64,000 nucleotides of DNA from Dicaeum eximium (lineage: Eukaryota; Chordata; Aves; Passeriformes; Dicaeidae), in the NCBI GenBank assembly GCA_013396995.1, contig VWZP01002402.1, forward strand, positions 149,704 through 213,703. The letters run 5' to 3'. A program made the translations under genes and the position numbers. Shown here one piece after another: positions 33,229 through 48,200 of this stretch (position 1 is the stretch's first letter; each line of letters begins with the position of its first letter). The notes below the pieces were generated by a model. The model made no database searches, was not told where the DNA came from, and worked only from the letters and a program-made list of their open reading frames with translations.

Positions 33229-36200
33229 CTGCTAGAAAAAACAAACCAAAAGGCAATGTTCATCAGAGTGGGCTAAATATCACATGTTTATACAGATATA
33301 AAAGGAGAAAAACAGTATGGCAGCAATAATGCAAAGTTGTTCCATGCAAAATCACCAATAAGACAGTTCAAAAATTCTTTTATGACTCAGAGTAGAGTTT
33401 AATCAGTAGAGCTCAAAGTTTTCAGAAGGACGTTATTTTGCAGAGGGGTAAATAGAAATGAAAAGGAAAATGCATTTCTTTGTTCATTGTAACTCCCCTG
33501 AAACAGCCTCATATAATCCAGTCCATTACTTCAGACAACAGTATTGCTAAACAGAGTTGACACTTGCAAAGTTAAGTATCTTTATTTAGAGTTACTGGTT
33601 CACATAACATTTTATTTCTGTATCCTCAAGCACACAGTTTTCCCAGCAGGCAGGTCATACAGACACTGTTGCTCATAAGGATGAAGGTATTCCAGCTTTC
33701 TATTCCCTTTCTAACTGTCCATCATAAGAAAGGGATCTCCATTATCTCCTGCTACCTATTCCTATAACTACCTAAGAAACCCAGCCCCACCTCCTTCCCC
33801 AGATGAAACACCACACAGCTCATGCAGGAGTGGAACATGACTCATGCCTTGCAATTACTGCACAATTACACAAAATGGATTCTTGGAAGGGATCTTAGGG
33901 ACCATCAAGTTCCAACCTCCTTGCCATGGGCAAAGGACACTTTCCACTAGACCAGGTTGCTCAGACCTCCATCCAGCCTGACCTTGGACACTTCCAGGGA
34001 TGAGGCAGTGCTGGTCCCAATACTGATCCCTGAGGAATGTCACCTGTCTCTACCTGGACATTGAGCCATTGATGGCAACTGTTTGTTTCCAGCCAATTCA
34101 TGGAGTGGTGCAGCCACCAAATCCATCTGTCCAACTGTTGGGCAGGACTATGTCAAATACCTTGCACAAGTCCAGGTAGATGGCATCAGTTCTTCTTCCT
34201 GTTGTTCTTCCCTCTTCCACAATTGCTGTAACACTGCCACTAAACGCTGCTAGATTTGTCAGGCATGATTTGCCCATCATCAAACACCAAGAAGCTTTTT
34301 CACCTCAGGTGGAGAAACACTGAGCTCCTTCCATGATGTGTAAAATCTAGATTTCCTGAGCTATGTATTGAAGTTAGACAACTACTCAGCAACCCTACTT
34401 ACTGCTTTCAGAGTGCAAAGATGATACTGGGCAAGTTGAGTGCTTTCAGGACCAGCAAAAATGTCAGCTGTAACTTTTGACAGAAAAACTTTATGTGTGA
34501 AAGTTCTCAGCAAATTCAGAACTTCCTGGCTGAACCTGGTACTGGCTTTCCCAAGAGATACTTTAAAGGACTATCAAGCCACTGCTGAACTCCTCAGAGA
34601 GTTCAACAGCGTCATCCTTCGCCATCTGCCAGCTTTCCAGCCCTTTAACAACCCAGCAGCTGTTTGCTGCTCTAAAGAAAAGCTTTTTTACTGCAGAGAT
34701 CTCTTGGCAGCTCTAGAGCACATGTCCACCAGGTCTTGAGGCAAATTTATCATTTGGGACAGCACCTGCATATCTACAAGGAGAACTTTGTTACCACAGA
34801 GAGCTTGGTCTGCATGCAGTGATTAATGTCACTCAGAACATTCAGCAAAATTGTGCCCTGCAGGACGCAAGTAGATACTGAACCTGGTTACAGGAAATCC
34901 TGAATACCAAACCAAATATTTGGATAAACATGACAGAATAAAGCATGAATATTTTAAAATAAAACCCTTTAAATGGAAAAAAAAATCAGTGAGCCTAGAC
35001 CACATTTAAAATTCTCTTGTATAGACTTTGGCAACTTTAAACACAGAGGCCCGAGTCATTAGAAAATTGAAAATCCAAACCATGGCTTAATTTCTAAGAG
35101 CTCATGAATAAAAACTATACTAGTTTAAAGCAGTTGGAAAATTCAAGTTTGGTTGCATTCTGTGCTCTGATGTGGGAACAATCTATTTGAAAAACACGTG
35201 CAAAAAAAAAAAAAAGTGCTGTATCTCTGCTGGAGCAATGATGGTGCAAAAAACATATAAACAGGTGAATTAGGATTAAATTTTGTGCAGAGACACACTC
35301 TGAAGTCACACAGCACTCCATTAAATTACATGGAATTCACAAGTCATTTAAATACTTCCCATATTGTGGTTTTTCAGTCAAAGCTTTTGTATTTGCCATT
35401 TTACATTAAAGTAGCATTTACTGTGCATGTTATAACAAACGGGACTTTTGTGAATTAACTCAATTAATTTTAACAATCTAGTCTCAGGTTACAAGAGATG
35501 AAGGTGGTGGTTTCATTCCACATACTGAAAACAATGCTAATTTATAAAAATCAGTTGCACTGTACAGTGGGAGCAGGAATGGAATCCAGGTTTCTTTGCT
35601 CCAAGTTCTGCAGAGACATTCAGGAGTGCACTGATGTTTGTTGATGGCATGAAACACAGAACTCATGAGGGCATGGAAAGCAAATTGCTCAGAAGCACCC
35701 ACGGAACGAGTCCCAGAGCAGTAAAGCACGGAGAAAACTGTGGGGTACCACAGAGTACCGCGACTTTCTTGCACCATCTGGTGACTCGTAGCTGCAACTA
35801 CAAACGGAGAGTGACAGCTGGGGCTGTGCCAGTGACCGTGCTCAGAGCAAAGGACAAGAGGCTGCTACTTGGCAGAAAGTACTGCAAGACAAGCTGAGAA
35901 GTAAATTGCCAGGAAATGGTTCGTTTATCAGTTTTAATGCACATCATCAATTGCTGTTCACCACTGTGTTGATCAGACGATTAGGAATGCTGCCTTGCTG
36001 TAGGTCTGGCCTGCGTTACTGACAGCAGTATTTCTTAGGTGCTACTTCCACTGCTGCCTTCCTGTACCTCCAGCTTGTCTCCATGCTGAGACAGGAACTA
36101 CAGAAATGTTCAGTCAGATGAAAAGGTTTGCCCTGTGTGGCACTACAAGTCCAGCTGTGGTGAGCTGACAAGGCCAGCCATGTTTCTCAGTAACAGCTGA

Positions 36201-39200
36201 CATTCAAAGCACTACCATGAACCTCTGAGGAACTTCACATGGATGAAATTATCACTACACTCCTCTTAACAACAGCAAACAAATATTCTTGTTTAGCATT
36301 TATGAAAATTAAAAGTTGGTTTCTTTACCTGGCTGGGCAGCAGTATCATCATTTGCTGCAGAATAGAAAATATAATCCACGGTGACAGCACTTCGGGAAT
36401 GACAAGTTGTCACTTCTGGTATCCCAGTTTCAGGGATGTAATGAGAATAGACTGAAGACAATTTAAAATGGTGCCTCAATTTCGAAGACAACCTAAAGAG
36501 ACATCAAAGAAAAGAATTCTATTTTCTTGCATTACCAAGAAGGAATAAATTCCTGGTTACAGACAAAATGAATTATCTGGATATGCAAACTAGTGTTTCT
36601 CTCCTGCAAGCCATCCCATTGCTTTTTGTGTGAGAGGCCTAAAACTCTGAAGGCAAAATGCAGGCAGCATTCTCAAGTAAAAGTGCTGATCAGAACTGGC
36701 TTAGCTGACACTTCAACTATAGATAGCTTTCAACTCCATATACATTCTGTAAGCATTCACATGTCCTCACTCAGCAATCTCTCCCTGACACGCAGGCAGC
36801 AATGTCCACGAAAGCAGCTCATATGAAAGCAACAAAATACAAACTCATCTAACCAGGGCCTCCAGCATAAAGAGAAATTCAGATTTTTAGAGTTTTTTTC
36901 CTCCCCCAAGCTAGAGGTATCAAGCTTCCAAATTAGGCTACGCATATGTCTTTATTCCACTCAGGCTCCCATTTTGTGTCTCCCCATCATTTATCTGTTC
37001 CTCTTCAGTTCACCCCATCTTGTCTCACCTGTCTTTTCAATCTTGAAAGCAAACTGCAAAACTGTACCTTTCAGCAACAGAACTCCTGTCTCTCAGACAT
37101 TTGCTTCCATCATCCCTGCAAATCTTCCATCCCTCAGCTGCACCTGCCTCATCTTGCATTTTAAACCTGGGCTTCAATGTGTTCTGGTTGAAACCCAAGC
37201 ACTTTAAAAAAAAAAATCAGCATGTTACCTTGCCTGATTCAGAGCAGAGACAAACATGCCAGTTGGTACAACGCAGACAAGCAGTAATTTCTGCTTTTGT
37301 TACATGACATCCCTTTTAAGATGAGGGGAAAAACCCCTGCAAGAAGCATTCAGCATGCTATGGATTTAAACTGTAGCATAGGGCTGCCTGTTATCTACTT
37401 CTCTCAGAAATGCCATGACACCTTTTTCATCACCAAGAATCACCAAGAGTTCTAATATGACTATCTGCAGTGATACCAAGATCTCATTGCTGGTAAGAAA
37501 TGGCTGACTAGGAGCCTGACATCCCATACATACATTTAGGGCAATTTCCTTCTTCTATGCCTTACTTTATATGCCTTTACCAGTTTGGTAAATGCAAATA
37601 TATTCTTGCTTTCAAAAAGCAGTTACACTTTCCTCCTCCTGAGTGAAAGTTTTATTACCAAATCCATAATACTCCACATTTCTCAGACTCAAACAACTTA
37701 AATTCTCCCACAGAACTCATGACAAGGAAGATTTTATGACCCTTCCAGATCCTTTCCCTCCTTCATCCCAGTTTCACACTGTATTATAGGATTTTACTAC
37801 AACCATAAACCAGTGTATCAAAAACAATAAAAAAAAGAAGTGCCAATACTTTAGCAGCTGAACAACACTGGCTTATTTTTTTCCTCTCCCTCTTTTAAAA
37901 CCAAGGCTTCTGCAACTGGACTGAAGTTCACATGTTTCTTGCAAAGTCCCTACAGAGGATGATGTTCTGTTTATGTCAAGAAGTACAAAAAGTGCCAGAA
38001 GCATTCTTTTAATACGCAGACAGGAAGTATCCTCTAAACAGCACTGACACCTCAGCCCTGCATTCTGAAAAAATACCTGCAAGTTCCTTGAAGAACACAT
38101 ATTCCATTATTGCCAGTTCTAGTCTTTTGCTGTCTGATCAGCCTTTTCATGTTTAAATGAACAATGATGTTTTTGCAAAAAGGGCAGACAGGATTGGGTG
38201 ATCATCAGGTATCCACAGCTGGAATCAGCTTTAAATTTGGTCTAAAACCAAAACCAATCCCCAAGTAAGCAGCCAAGGGCTTCCATATTTTTCCCCAATA
38301 CATACTTTTCAGATGCTATTACAATCTCCTGAGTGTGGTCCGGGTTTGCTGCTTCCAATGTTTCTCCTGCAAAATAAAAATAAATTCAATTTACATTTAA
38401 AATAGGATATAAGTGAGACCAATACTGAAAAGCTACAGAAAAGCTGCAGGAAAAGAAAAGCATCTTTAAGTACACTTATTTTTTGCAGCAGGCAAGATAC
38501 ATTTCACCAAGCTGGATTAAATTTGTCTGTTCCATTAGTAACATCCCCTCTTAAAGACTCTTTTATATTATGTCCCATTCATTTAAAATTGTTTTTTCTG
38601 TCAAAGAAAAAAATAGTGGATGAAAGATGTAGCCATACTCAGCAAGGAACCACTTGCTTTTTCCAACTGTTCCATGAAGTGCCAACACTGTAATTGATGG
38701 ACACTGAGGCAGAATGCAGGTTCACACTATGTCCATGTGCTGCATTCCTGCACCTCCCTCTTCCCAGTCACAGCACAGCTTTGTTTAAACATTACATCCC
38801 AATCCTGAAGGGAAATTTCTAACTATTATCTTTAAAAGGTTCAAATTTGCAAAGTGAATAAATCACTCTACACTCTAAAGAGCCCAACAAGGAAGTTTTA
38901 TAAGCTCAAGACTCACTGTTTTCCCCCCACTAAAACAGAATGTATGGTTTTCAGTACTAGCTGAAAGATACTTTCAAAGGCTCACAAAAATTCATTAATC
39001 CAAAAACTGACCTGCATTTTCTTCGTTTTGTTGCTGTTTTGTTTCATATACACAGTTTTGTGAAATACCTAATGTTTCTGGCCAAATTGGAATAGGTAAG
39101 ATTCTTTGTCCCTTTGGAAACTGTTCTTGTCCAGAGACCTGAGAAAAACAACAAGTTTTCAGACAGAAATCTGATAAAAAAACAAAAACCAAAAACAAAC

Positions 39201-42200
39201 AAACAAACAAACAAAAAAACAAAAAAACAAAAACAAACCACCAAACAAACCTAAAATGAGTGAAGATTTTTTTTGTTAAGTTTAAAGAAAAAAGGCCCAG
39301 CCCCTTAGACTCTTTTATAATGAGTCAAATCCCTGTAAAAATAACACATCGTAAACTTTATGTACATCCACTCTGTTTATCCGAATCAAGTCCTTTGCAG
39401 GTAACCAATTTTTACAGATGGTTCTTGTGACACTGAGACACTTCCAAGGACACTTTTAGCAATGTGACAGCACTGGCTCAGCATACAGAGCTACCCAGCA
39501 GACACTTCAGGTTCAGGATGCTGATCCTTCTGGGAGCAAGTCAAGTCAAATGGGGGCTTGAATCAAGTCCCCACTAGCAAAGAATACTCAGCAGGGCTAT
39601 TTTTTGGTCATGTTTTCTCATTTTACGTAGTTCAGTCACTCCTGTTACATAGCATGAGACCTATCCAATGGCTGCATACAAGAGCTGACGACAAGACAGC
39701 TTTTAACGTGAAATAGTTGAGGTTCAGCATCTAATTGCAGCTTTGCTTTCACAATTACTGCAGCCACCAAGTTTATCTATTGTAAAAGTCATGTTCCCAC
39801 AGAGCACACAGTAGGTTTTTGATTAAGTGGTTATTTTATCCTACTTAAAGACTGGAACACTTAAACACAGTGCTAAAATCATGCAAACACAGTGATACAA
39901 TTATTCTGTGGATTCAGTACATTTTGGGAATGCTTGTTGGTGAGTTTTTCCTTTCAGAATGCTGGGAGAGGACACAAGATCCCCTAAGGCAGAGCTAATA
40001 CATCCAAGCTTATTTAACTGCAGTACCTTTTGCTTTGCAGGCTGCTGACAGGGCACTAGGAGAGGCACTGCAATGGAAATAATCACAGCACCACTCAAAT
40101 ACTTTTCTTTAATCAGCATTAACCATTTTTTTGGTGAGAAGTGAGAAGCACAGCCTACCTTTCCTATAGCGAGTCCTTTATAATTTAACTTTCCTTCCTT
40201 TATAAATCTGTACAGCGGAGAGCCAGGAACAGAATTGAAGTCCCCACAGATGATAATTGGGCAGAAACAGCCATCCTTCTGAGGGGCAACACTGGCAATC
40301 TCTGCCAGGAGCATTGCAAGCTGGGTCAGTTTGATGTCCCCTCTCCTTGGGTTGTACAGCAGGTGTGTATTGGCAATACAGACGGCAGCATTGGCTTTAC
40401 ACTGAAATCTGGGCTGCAGCAGCAACACCAGTCCAACATTGTCCCTGTCCAAGAGTGGGATATCACGGCGAAAAAATTCCACGGGGTTTGAGGAAAGCAG
40501 GCTAAATTTGGAAGTTTTGAAGCAAATGGCACAGCCATCAGGTTTTCTGCCTGTCCTCATTTTATACTCACAGTGATACCCTGCAAGAAAGGCAATTAAG
40601 AACATGAAATACTATTGTATAAATAGAGATTTTAAAGCAAAAAAAAAAAAAATCAGAAAGATCTCATGCTGCCTTTCTCACATCACATTCAACCCCCAGT
40701 TTGAAGTACCAAAGTCTGCATGAAGTTCACGTAGATTCATGTTCACTTTCCTTTCTGCCCTAATCTCAGCTGAGGCAGGACAGGAAACCTGGTCCAATAC
40801 CTTTTGCAATGTGTAAACATCTACACACTCTAAGACACCAGTCATGTTTTTGTCTGGAAAAAAACCCCCAAAACAAAACAACAAAGAAACCCCCACAAGG
40901 CACATGAAAGTGGCCTTGTGCATTGAAATTTTTTCTGGATGTTACAAGAATGGTTTAGGAGTAATACCAGTGAAGCATTACCAATCAAAAGCCTTAATCA
41001 TGCTAAGTCATTAGTCAATGTCTAAAATTATTCATGGAACAAAGGTCCAAACGTATTTACATAATCATGCAATTATTCAGTGAGCAGCAAGTGGCAAGCT
41101 TTCACTGAGGAAACAGAGACACTTATCAAATGACAGCACTGGAGTTCAAACAAGTCCATCTAGAAATAGTGATTTGCCAATTTCTTCATTTTATATAGAG
41201 GTGATTGAAACAAGATTTAAACAAGACCTTATTTATGTAAGAAAAAAAATTTAGCTCTTGAAACAGTATCTAGTTTTTGCCATTTTTACACATTCTCTGC
41301 CCTGCCCTGACCATATGAATGCATGAAGTACAGCCTCAGTGAAGCAGGGTGAGTTGACCTGAGCTCACACCAGTGCTGGAATAGGGGATTCCTGTTCCCC
41401 TCTCCCAGATTCAGGCCATGTTGCTCCTGCCACTTGTTGTGGCACTTAGTGCTAACTCAGTAAGCCAACAGAAAACACACCCAGAAAAATAAAATTAGTC
41501 TGGATAGTATTCTGCTGGATTGGTGGATTTCACTAGTGAGTGCTAGAACCAGCCCAGGGTAAGGGGCAGGACATGCATCTGGGAGCTAGGGATGGGGAAA
41601 GGAAGAGCTAAAGCAAGCTCCAGATCATCCTGTACAGTAGTTACAAGCTCACTTGCCCCCACAAGCCTGGCCTCACAGTGCTGTTTCACATTTCAAGTGG
41701 ATTTCAATCAGTACTGCCATTACTCTCTTTGCAAACACTCAATTCTGGAAGCTAGACTACCCCAACTAACCAAAAAAAAAAAAAATTATTAGTCCAGTGC
41801 TACTCCTTTACCATGTCCTCCTGGCATCAGACAAGAACCAGTGCCAGGATGGAAGCGGTGCCCTGGGACTGCAGGGTGGTGCAGGGCACAAAAGATTTAG
41901 ATCAGTTTAAAACACCATGGAATAAACCATGAGCAACACATTCCTTCCAAAAAATCACATGAGGGATAGCGACAAGACTGTCTCTTCAGACTGACTGACA
42001 GCACATGTACAAAAACCAAATGAATATATACTGACCATGGATAACATTTAGTGCTGATATTTGGAAGGTTTCAAGGCAGAAAAACATGTCCTTGAAGAGC
42101 TACCCAACAGAAATACTGGTAAAAAAGATCAGGGTAGTTTCAAGAGAGCATCTGAATTTATAAAAGAGGATACACAACATTGTTGCATGTGATGGCAAAA

Positions 42201-45200
42201 GACTTGATCCTATAATCTAAGAGAGCTTTTTTTGAGGAAACTAGTACTGAGTTCCCAAAGGGTAAGAAGTTACCCCTGCAGGGGAGAAGACAATTATTGG
42301 TCCTACGAGTTTCATCATACCCAGGGATTCCAAACTTGACTTGATCTCTGTTCTGTAGTGGTCTTCTTGGACTTCCTGTAAGCAGAGCACCTAAGGCAAA
42401 GGTTTACAATTAAAATATATCAGTAAGTACATCAAAATGTTACCACAGCATATCTCTGTTGGCCAGCCTGTACAGGTATTAAAAAAAAACCAAAACAAAC
42501 TCAGAAGCTTTTTGACTCCATAACCCCACAAAAGAATTCACTCTTCTATAGAAGATGCTCCCTAAGATTATGAAGAAGGCCCCAATTCCTCCTTTTTCAG
42601 ACAGACATTTTCAGAGGTGTGTAGCAGTGTATTTTGGGGGTTTTTCCTGAACCCTGAGTTTTTCCCCTGGTTTCTCTGTGCCCATTTTTCCCGCCCCCCC
42701 TCCCTCCTCCCCTCACTGAAACCATCCCAATACACAAGGCCTGTCTGGGTATTGTTTTCCCTTATCTGGAAACATTCCAGAGGAGTGCAGTGTAAGTGGC
42801 CAGTTTCAAAGGATGTTCCTCTGAAGACACTGGCTTACCTAAGTGTCACCTTAATAACAATAGAGGTGAGATTCAATTTAATCAAAATAGTAACTTGCTA
42901 CTACATTCTTAGCAATTCAGGGGAAGGCTCAGGGAGATGGGATGAAGAGGCAAATGGTGTACTATAGGGTGGAAAACAGGCTTCCATATTACAAGAACCT
43001 GAACCAAAGATCAAACTCAAAATATTCATTTAAGAGAGTTTGCAGAACCATGAAATATTGTGAGTTGGAATGGACCCACAAGGATCATCGAGTCCAACTG
43101 CAGCTGTGAGCATTTCTGAGCCTTCCCCCAGCATGCTGCAGTAACACGGATCTACAACCACCACTGGGAAAAAGGACTGAGCTCCCAAAGGGGAACAAGT
43201 TACCCCTGCTTGCTGAACTGCAGCAACACATTCCACCTGCCCAGCTGACATTAGCTCATTCAAACTCTCAAAGGAGAGTCAAATCTCAAGCAACATTCTG
43301 AAATCTCTGCTTCACTTAAGGTTACAGTTCCAACTAATGAAATAGTTAAAAATCTGTCCTTTATCAAGAAATTTTCCTGTGGAAAGGACACCTGCATCTA
43401 TCAGGGTCTGACAGCATCTGCTCCTCTCAGAAAGCTATCCAAGGTATCTCAGTGTAAAGATATATGCATACAGGACGTATAAATTTATTAGGAAGAAAGG
43501 AAGAGCTTGAAGGGACTTTAATTTCCAGATTCCTGGCTACGTACTAACAAAACTGCATGTTTCAAATGGTACAAGGCTGTTTTTCTGTGGCTTCCTAATA
43601 CAACTACTTTTTTTCAGTACTGTTTTCTGACACAAACAGGATGGATTCTAGCACTGAACTTTCGTTGGTCTGAACAACAACTGAAGCAAAATTTTACTGA
43701 CTTGACTTCCTGATTAAGATTTACAATAATTTATGTGTCCTCAAAAACAAACAATAAATTCTACCAACCAAAACCACAGCAGTGTTTTTCCAGACCCCAG
43801 TACAGAGTAGCAGAACTTGCTACTCCCATTTTTCAGTTCTTAAAAAATATCCACATGCTCATTTTCTACTCACATCTGCATCCAGCTCTTTGATTTCTTG
43901 TAGGATGTTGGGAAATCTGTATGTCCAGAATAACAATTGCTGCCTGCAGTGTTTGTACAGGTGAGAGTTGTTTTCTAACAAATTCTGTGAGAGAATATTG
44001 TAGGACATGACTGTAAAATCAAATGTTGCCTCACTTCCTGTACTGCTTTGGTCAGATGGTTTATTTTTAGCGATTTTCATTGTTTTACTCTGCTGACAGA
44101 AATATTCCCAGTGTCTTTTGATGGTTCCTGTTAAAATCATCCGAAGCAGAAAAAAGTTATGTTATAGACCGTATGACTTCTTACTGCTCTTGGAAATCAT
44201 CCTACTGACAACTACTTGTCTTTCAAATCTCTTAAATAATTCTAAATGCTTATTCAATTAGCAGTGATTCAGACCCTCTGTTTAAGACAGATTTTTTATA
44301 AGCATCAGTAAAAAAAAATAAAATCAAACAAATCAAAAAACCCCAACCTCAAAACAAACAGCACAAACCCATTATATGCCCTGGATTTCAACTGCTTTGA
44401 AACTGGGGAACTGGCATGTTCTAAGGAGATTGTTGCAATCAGATGACACCCTCTGCTCCTGTAGAAGGGCTGCCTAAGTGGTGAGCCAAATCCAACCTGT
44501 TGGGAGTCTTACACTGCCTTGTGCCACTGCCTCCTCAGCAGAGATGGTGTATGCCAGTCTGGGATACACTCCTTAGGGCAGCATATGGGCACCTGGTTGA
44601 TCTCTCTGTCTATGACTAACAAAGGGTTAGGAATCCATCAATCACCTCTAGCCCATGTACACTCTGTAAAACTCAGCCATAAGCTGCAACAGGGTCTACT
44701 ACAGGAGTCCCAAAACAAATAATGAACCCAATTCTCCACAGTGAGTTGAGAAATCAAGAAATTATTAAGTCTCAGAATTACCAAGAATTTCTGAAAAGGC
44801 TTCCTTCACCTTTCTGCCATTTTTAATTTCATACTTACTATTAGTAGGAAAATTCATAATAATATATATGCCCATCATTAAGCATCCAATTACTTTTTAA
44901 GAAATGTATTTCTCCACTTAAAAACTCAGAGAGATGCTTTTCACCCTTTATATCTGACCTCATCTGAGAGCAAGCTGAGGTCCAGTTCCCTGTGCTAACA
45001 ACCAGTGGCAGACTGCAGCTACCTATAGCTGCTACAATCCATCCTATTTGGGCAGTAATTTTCATTGCTGTGCTGAGATTATTCAGGATTTTACAGTGTT
45101 TGCAATGAATAAAGCAAGGCTTTAAGTTCTGTTTCTGTGGTGGGAGAGAAGTCACATTACTCCTCAGCAGGTATCTTTAATTAGCATCACCTTACAAAGG

Positions 45201-48200
45201 GTGACTGGGAAGGACCACAGTGCCAACCATGCTCTCAGATAAAGGTATGTCAAGCAGGGTTAAGAGAGGACTCTGTAATTAAGGCACTCAGTAATTAAGG
45301 AAGCAAAGTCCCTTCCTTTGGCTCCTGAAGATGAATATGATGTTTTTAAGCCTTATGGGTATTTGTGTCCAAAAATCCCTTTGGGATGCTGATAGCATCT
45401 ATTGCCCTTTTTATTCATAATACAAATTCCAGTTTAATCTGCTAAGGAAGCAATTTATGCAAGAGGGCAACAATTTTGACTCCTCCCTCTAATTGCCTCA
45501 CACTAGACAAACTGTAAATATACACAAGACTCAGTAAAATATTTGGATGCTATGTACAAGATTGTATCTGCAATAAGCTAACACAGACACTTTGAAGTTT
45601 CATGGAAGTCTGTTACTGAGCCCAGTAGACAACTCTGCACTTCTTCCTGTATTTATCTGGATAAACACACGTGCTGCCTGCCCTGTCAGACGTGATCTGA
45701 CACAAAACTTGCTAACATGCCAGGGGCAGAATACAGCTGTAAGAATGAAATCACACATTCACACTGGACGCATGCACCACTAAAACTCAGTGCATTAGTT
45801 CTCAGTTTTCTAGGTCACAGATAACTCAACTGGTCTGGAAAGAAACCAGTTCAGGTCCAGTAGGGTTTATGAGCTCAGGTAGAGTACAAGGAATGAAGCT
45901 ATACAACTGCCAGCCCAGCTCAGCCCTACAGCAAAATCGTTTTGCTTTTTAGACTTTCCAAGTTAACAGACATGACCTGGTGACAGAGACATGAGTGAGT
46001 GTTGTGTGAACCAAGCTCAGGACTCCCCAAGTTGGGCAATCCCACACAACTGACTGTGCTCTACTGCCAAGTGCAGTGAACCTAGTTCTGGTAGACTGTT
46101 TGACAGCACAAAATACAGGTTTGTAGACTAAACAGCATTACAAAATGGCACCATTTTAAAGACATGTTTTCCTGAGAGGGGTGCCAAGAAAAACAGTAGC
46201 TCAAAAGGAGCAGGCGCTACTGCTCGTAACTGTAACTCATTTGGTGTATTTAGCATTACAAATAAACATGGAAAATGGGGAAAGAGCATCTTTTACCTTT
46301 CTTGCTGCCATGTTTTTCTTCATTCTGTGCTACAGAAAGACAAGACACTTCTTTCTGATTAGACAAGTTTGTTTCTTGCTCAGGAGTTGAAGTACCATCC
46401 TGGCCACTGACTCTTCTCTTCTTTGTCAGTGGTTCTTCTCCCTCAGATTTCATACTGGGGTTGGGGAGGTGAAAGCAATAACTTTGTGTGTAGTTATCAA
46501 GATGCCAATTAGAGTTCTGAAATTGTCTCCAAGGTCCAAAAAATGGAGGGAATCTCCAGTTTGCTGAAAAATCAGCTGAAACAGGGAGTGGAAAGGAGGC
46601 CCAGGGAGGATAGTGTCCGGCCCATCTCATACAGCTGGAAACTGGGCTGTTCCAGGCGAGTATCTGGGAGCCATTCCAGTGGGTGATCCAGTCCCTGCCC
46701 AGCCTCTGCACATGGCGGGGCAGCATGGAGTGTCTACCAAAAAAGCACAAGTTTCATTACTGGCACACAACTACATCTGCCTGTAGAAAGCTGTGGAGGC
46801 AAAATCATCCTCTAAGTCAGGACTTGCACAAGATACTCTTTCTCTACAAGTTAATACATACAAGATATTCAAACACTTATATACAAGGTACTTAAACATT
46901 TAGCTAAATGATATGCAAAATGGGACTTTACAAAGTGATCTCGCATCCTTTCCCCCCTCAGATTTACAAGTGCCATTTAGTGTCCAAACCCTATCCATCT
47001 CATTAACTATTTACAATTTATTTTTCTGCTTTGTTGAATTCAGTGTCAGATCTTTCAAGCACTCAGAGGAATGACCTTTACAAAAGGTCATTTTTGCATG
47101 CTGCATTAACTTTATCATAAGGCTATTTGTAAGGAATGAAAAGACCACTTTCCTGCAAGCCGTCAGAACTTTGTTTGGAAAGCCATTGATTTGGCTCAAA
47201 TCCCAATGCCAACACAACAGGGAAATAAAGGTACTAAGTCTCAAAGCATCACTAGCACCAGCTTAAGACTAAATCTGTATTCTTATTTCTTTTCCAGGAG
47301 AGCAAACCACAGCTCAGCAACCAAAGCCATGAAAAAAGGTGGGGTTTTTTCTGTTTTTTCTTTAGAAGAAGAAAGAAATCTGTCTCTCATCAAAATCATG
47401 GGAAGGAAGGCTGAGTGACAATAATATCTCAGCTTCCTCACTGTTTAAATAAGGTGTATTTTGAACTTATAAACAAAAGATAACAAAGCTTGGTATGCCT
47501 GAAGTGAGGACCTACCAGCTGCCATTCAGCCGAGCAAATAAGCCAAAATACAGGATCACTGAATCACAGAACATGCTGAGTTGGAAAGGACCTGCAAAGA
47601 TCACTTGAGTCCAACTCCTGGCCCTGCACAGGACACCCCAAGAGCTACACCATGTCCCTACAGCATTGTCCAAAGGCTCCGTGAACTCTGTCAGGCTGCC
47701 TGGTGCTGTGACCACTTCCCTGGGGAAACTGTTCCAGCCCCCAGCCACCCTCTGGATGAAGAACCTTTTCCTAATAGTCAGCTTAAACCTTCCCTGACAC
47801 AACTTCAGGCCATTCCCTCGGGTGCTGTCACTGGGCACCACAGAGCAGAGATCAGTGCCTGCCCCTCATCTTCCCTTCACAAGGAAGTTGCAGATTGCCA
47901 GGAAGTCTCCCTCAATCTCCTCCAGGCTGAAAATTACCTTGGAGATTCCTCTCAAGGCCCTTCACCATCTTCACTGCCCTCCTTTGGACACCCTCTAATC
48001 CCTAACACAACTTTCAGCAAAACCCGCTTGTCCTGAAATAACCCCTTTCCACCACAGCGCACCAGATGTAGTCGGGCAGACACAAAAACAAACACCCCCC
48101 CGGACACCACAGCCTTACTATGGACAAAAAGAGGCATCACTCCTTTACAAATCCCCCCTGAAAAGCTTTTGCTTTACAGAAAAGCACTGAGAAACTGCTC

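Noticed and set aside
46736..46750. Met start (MCFFG) at 46750 for ANGEL2 exon 2
   Set aside because: The TTTTTTGGTAG acceptor lies between it and the conserved sequence, so that Met is intronic.
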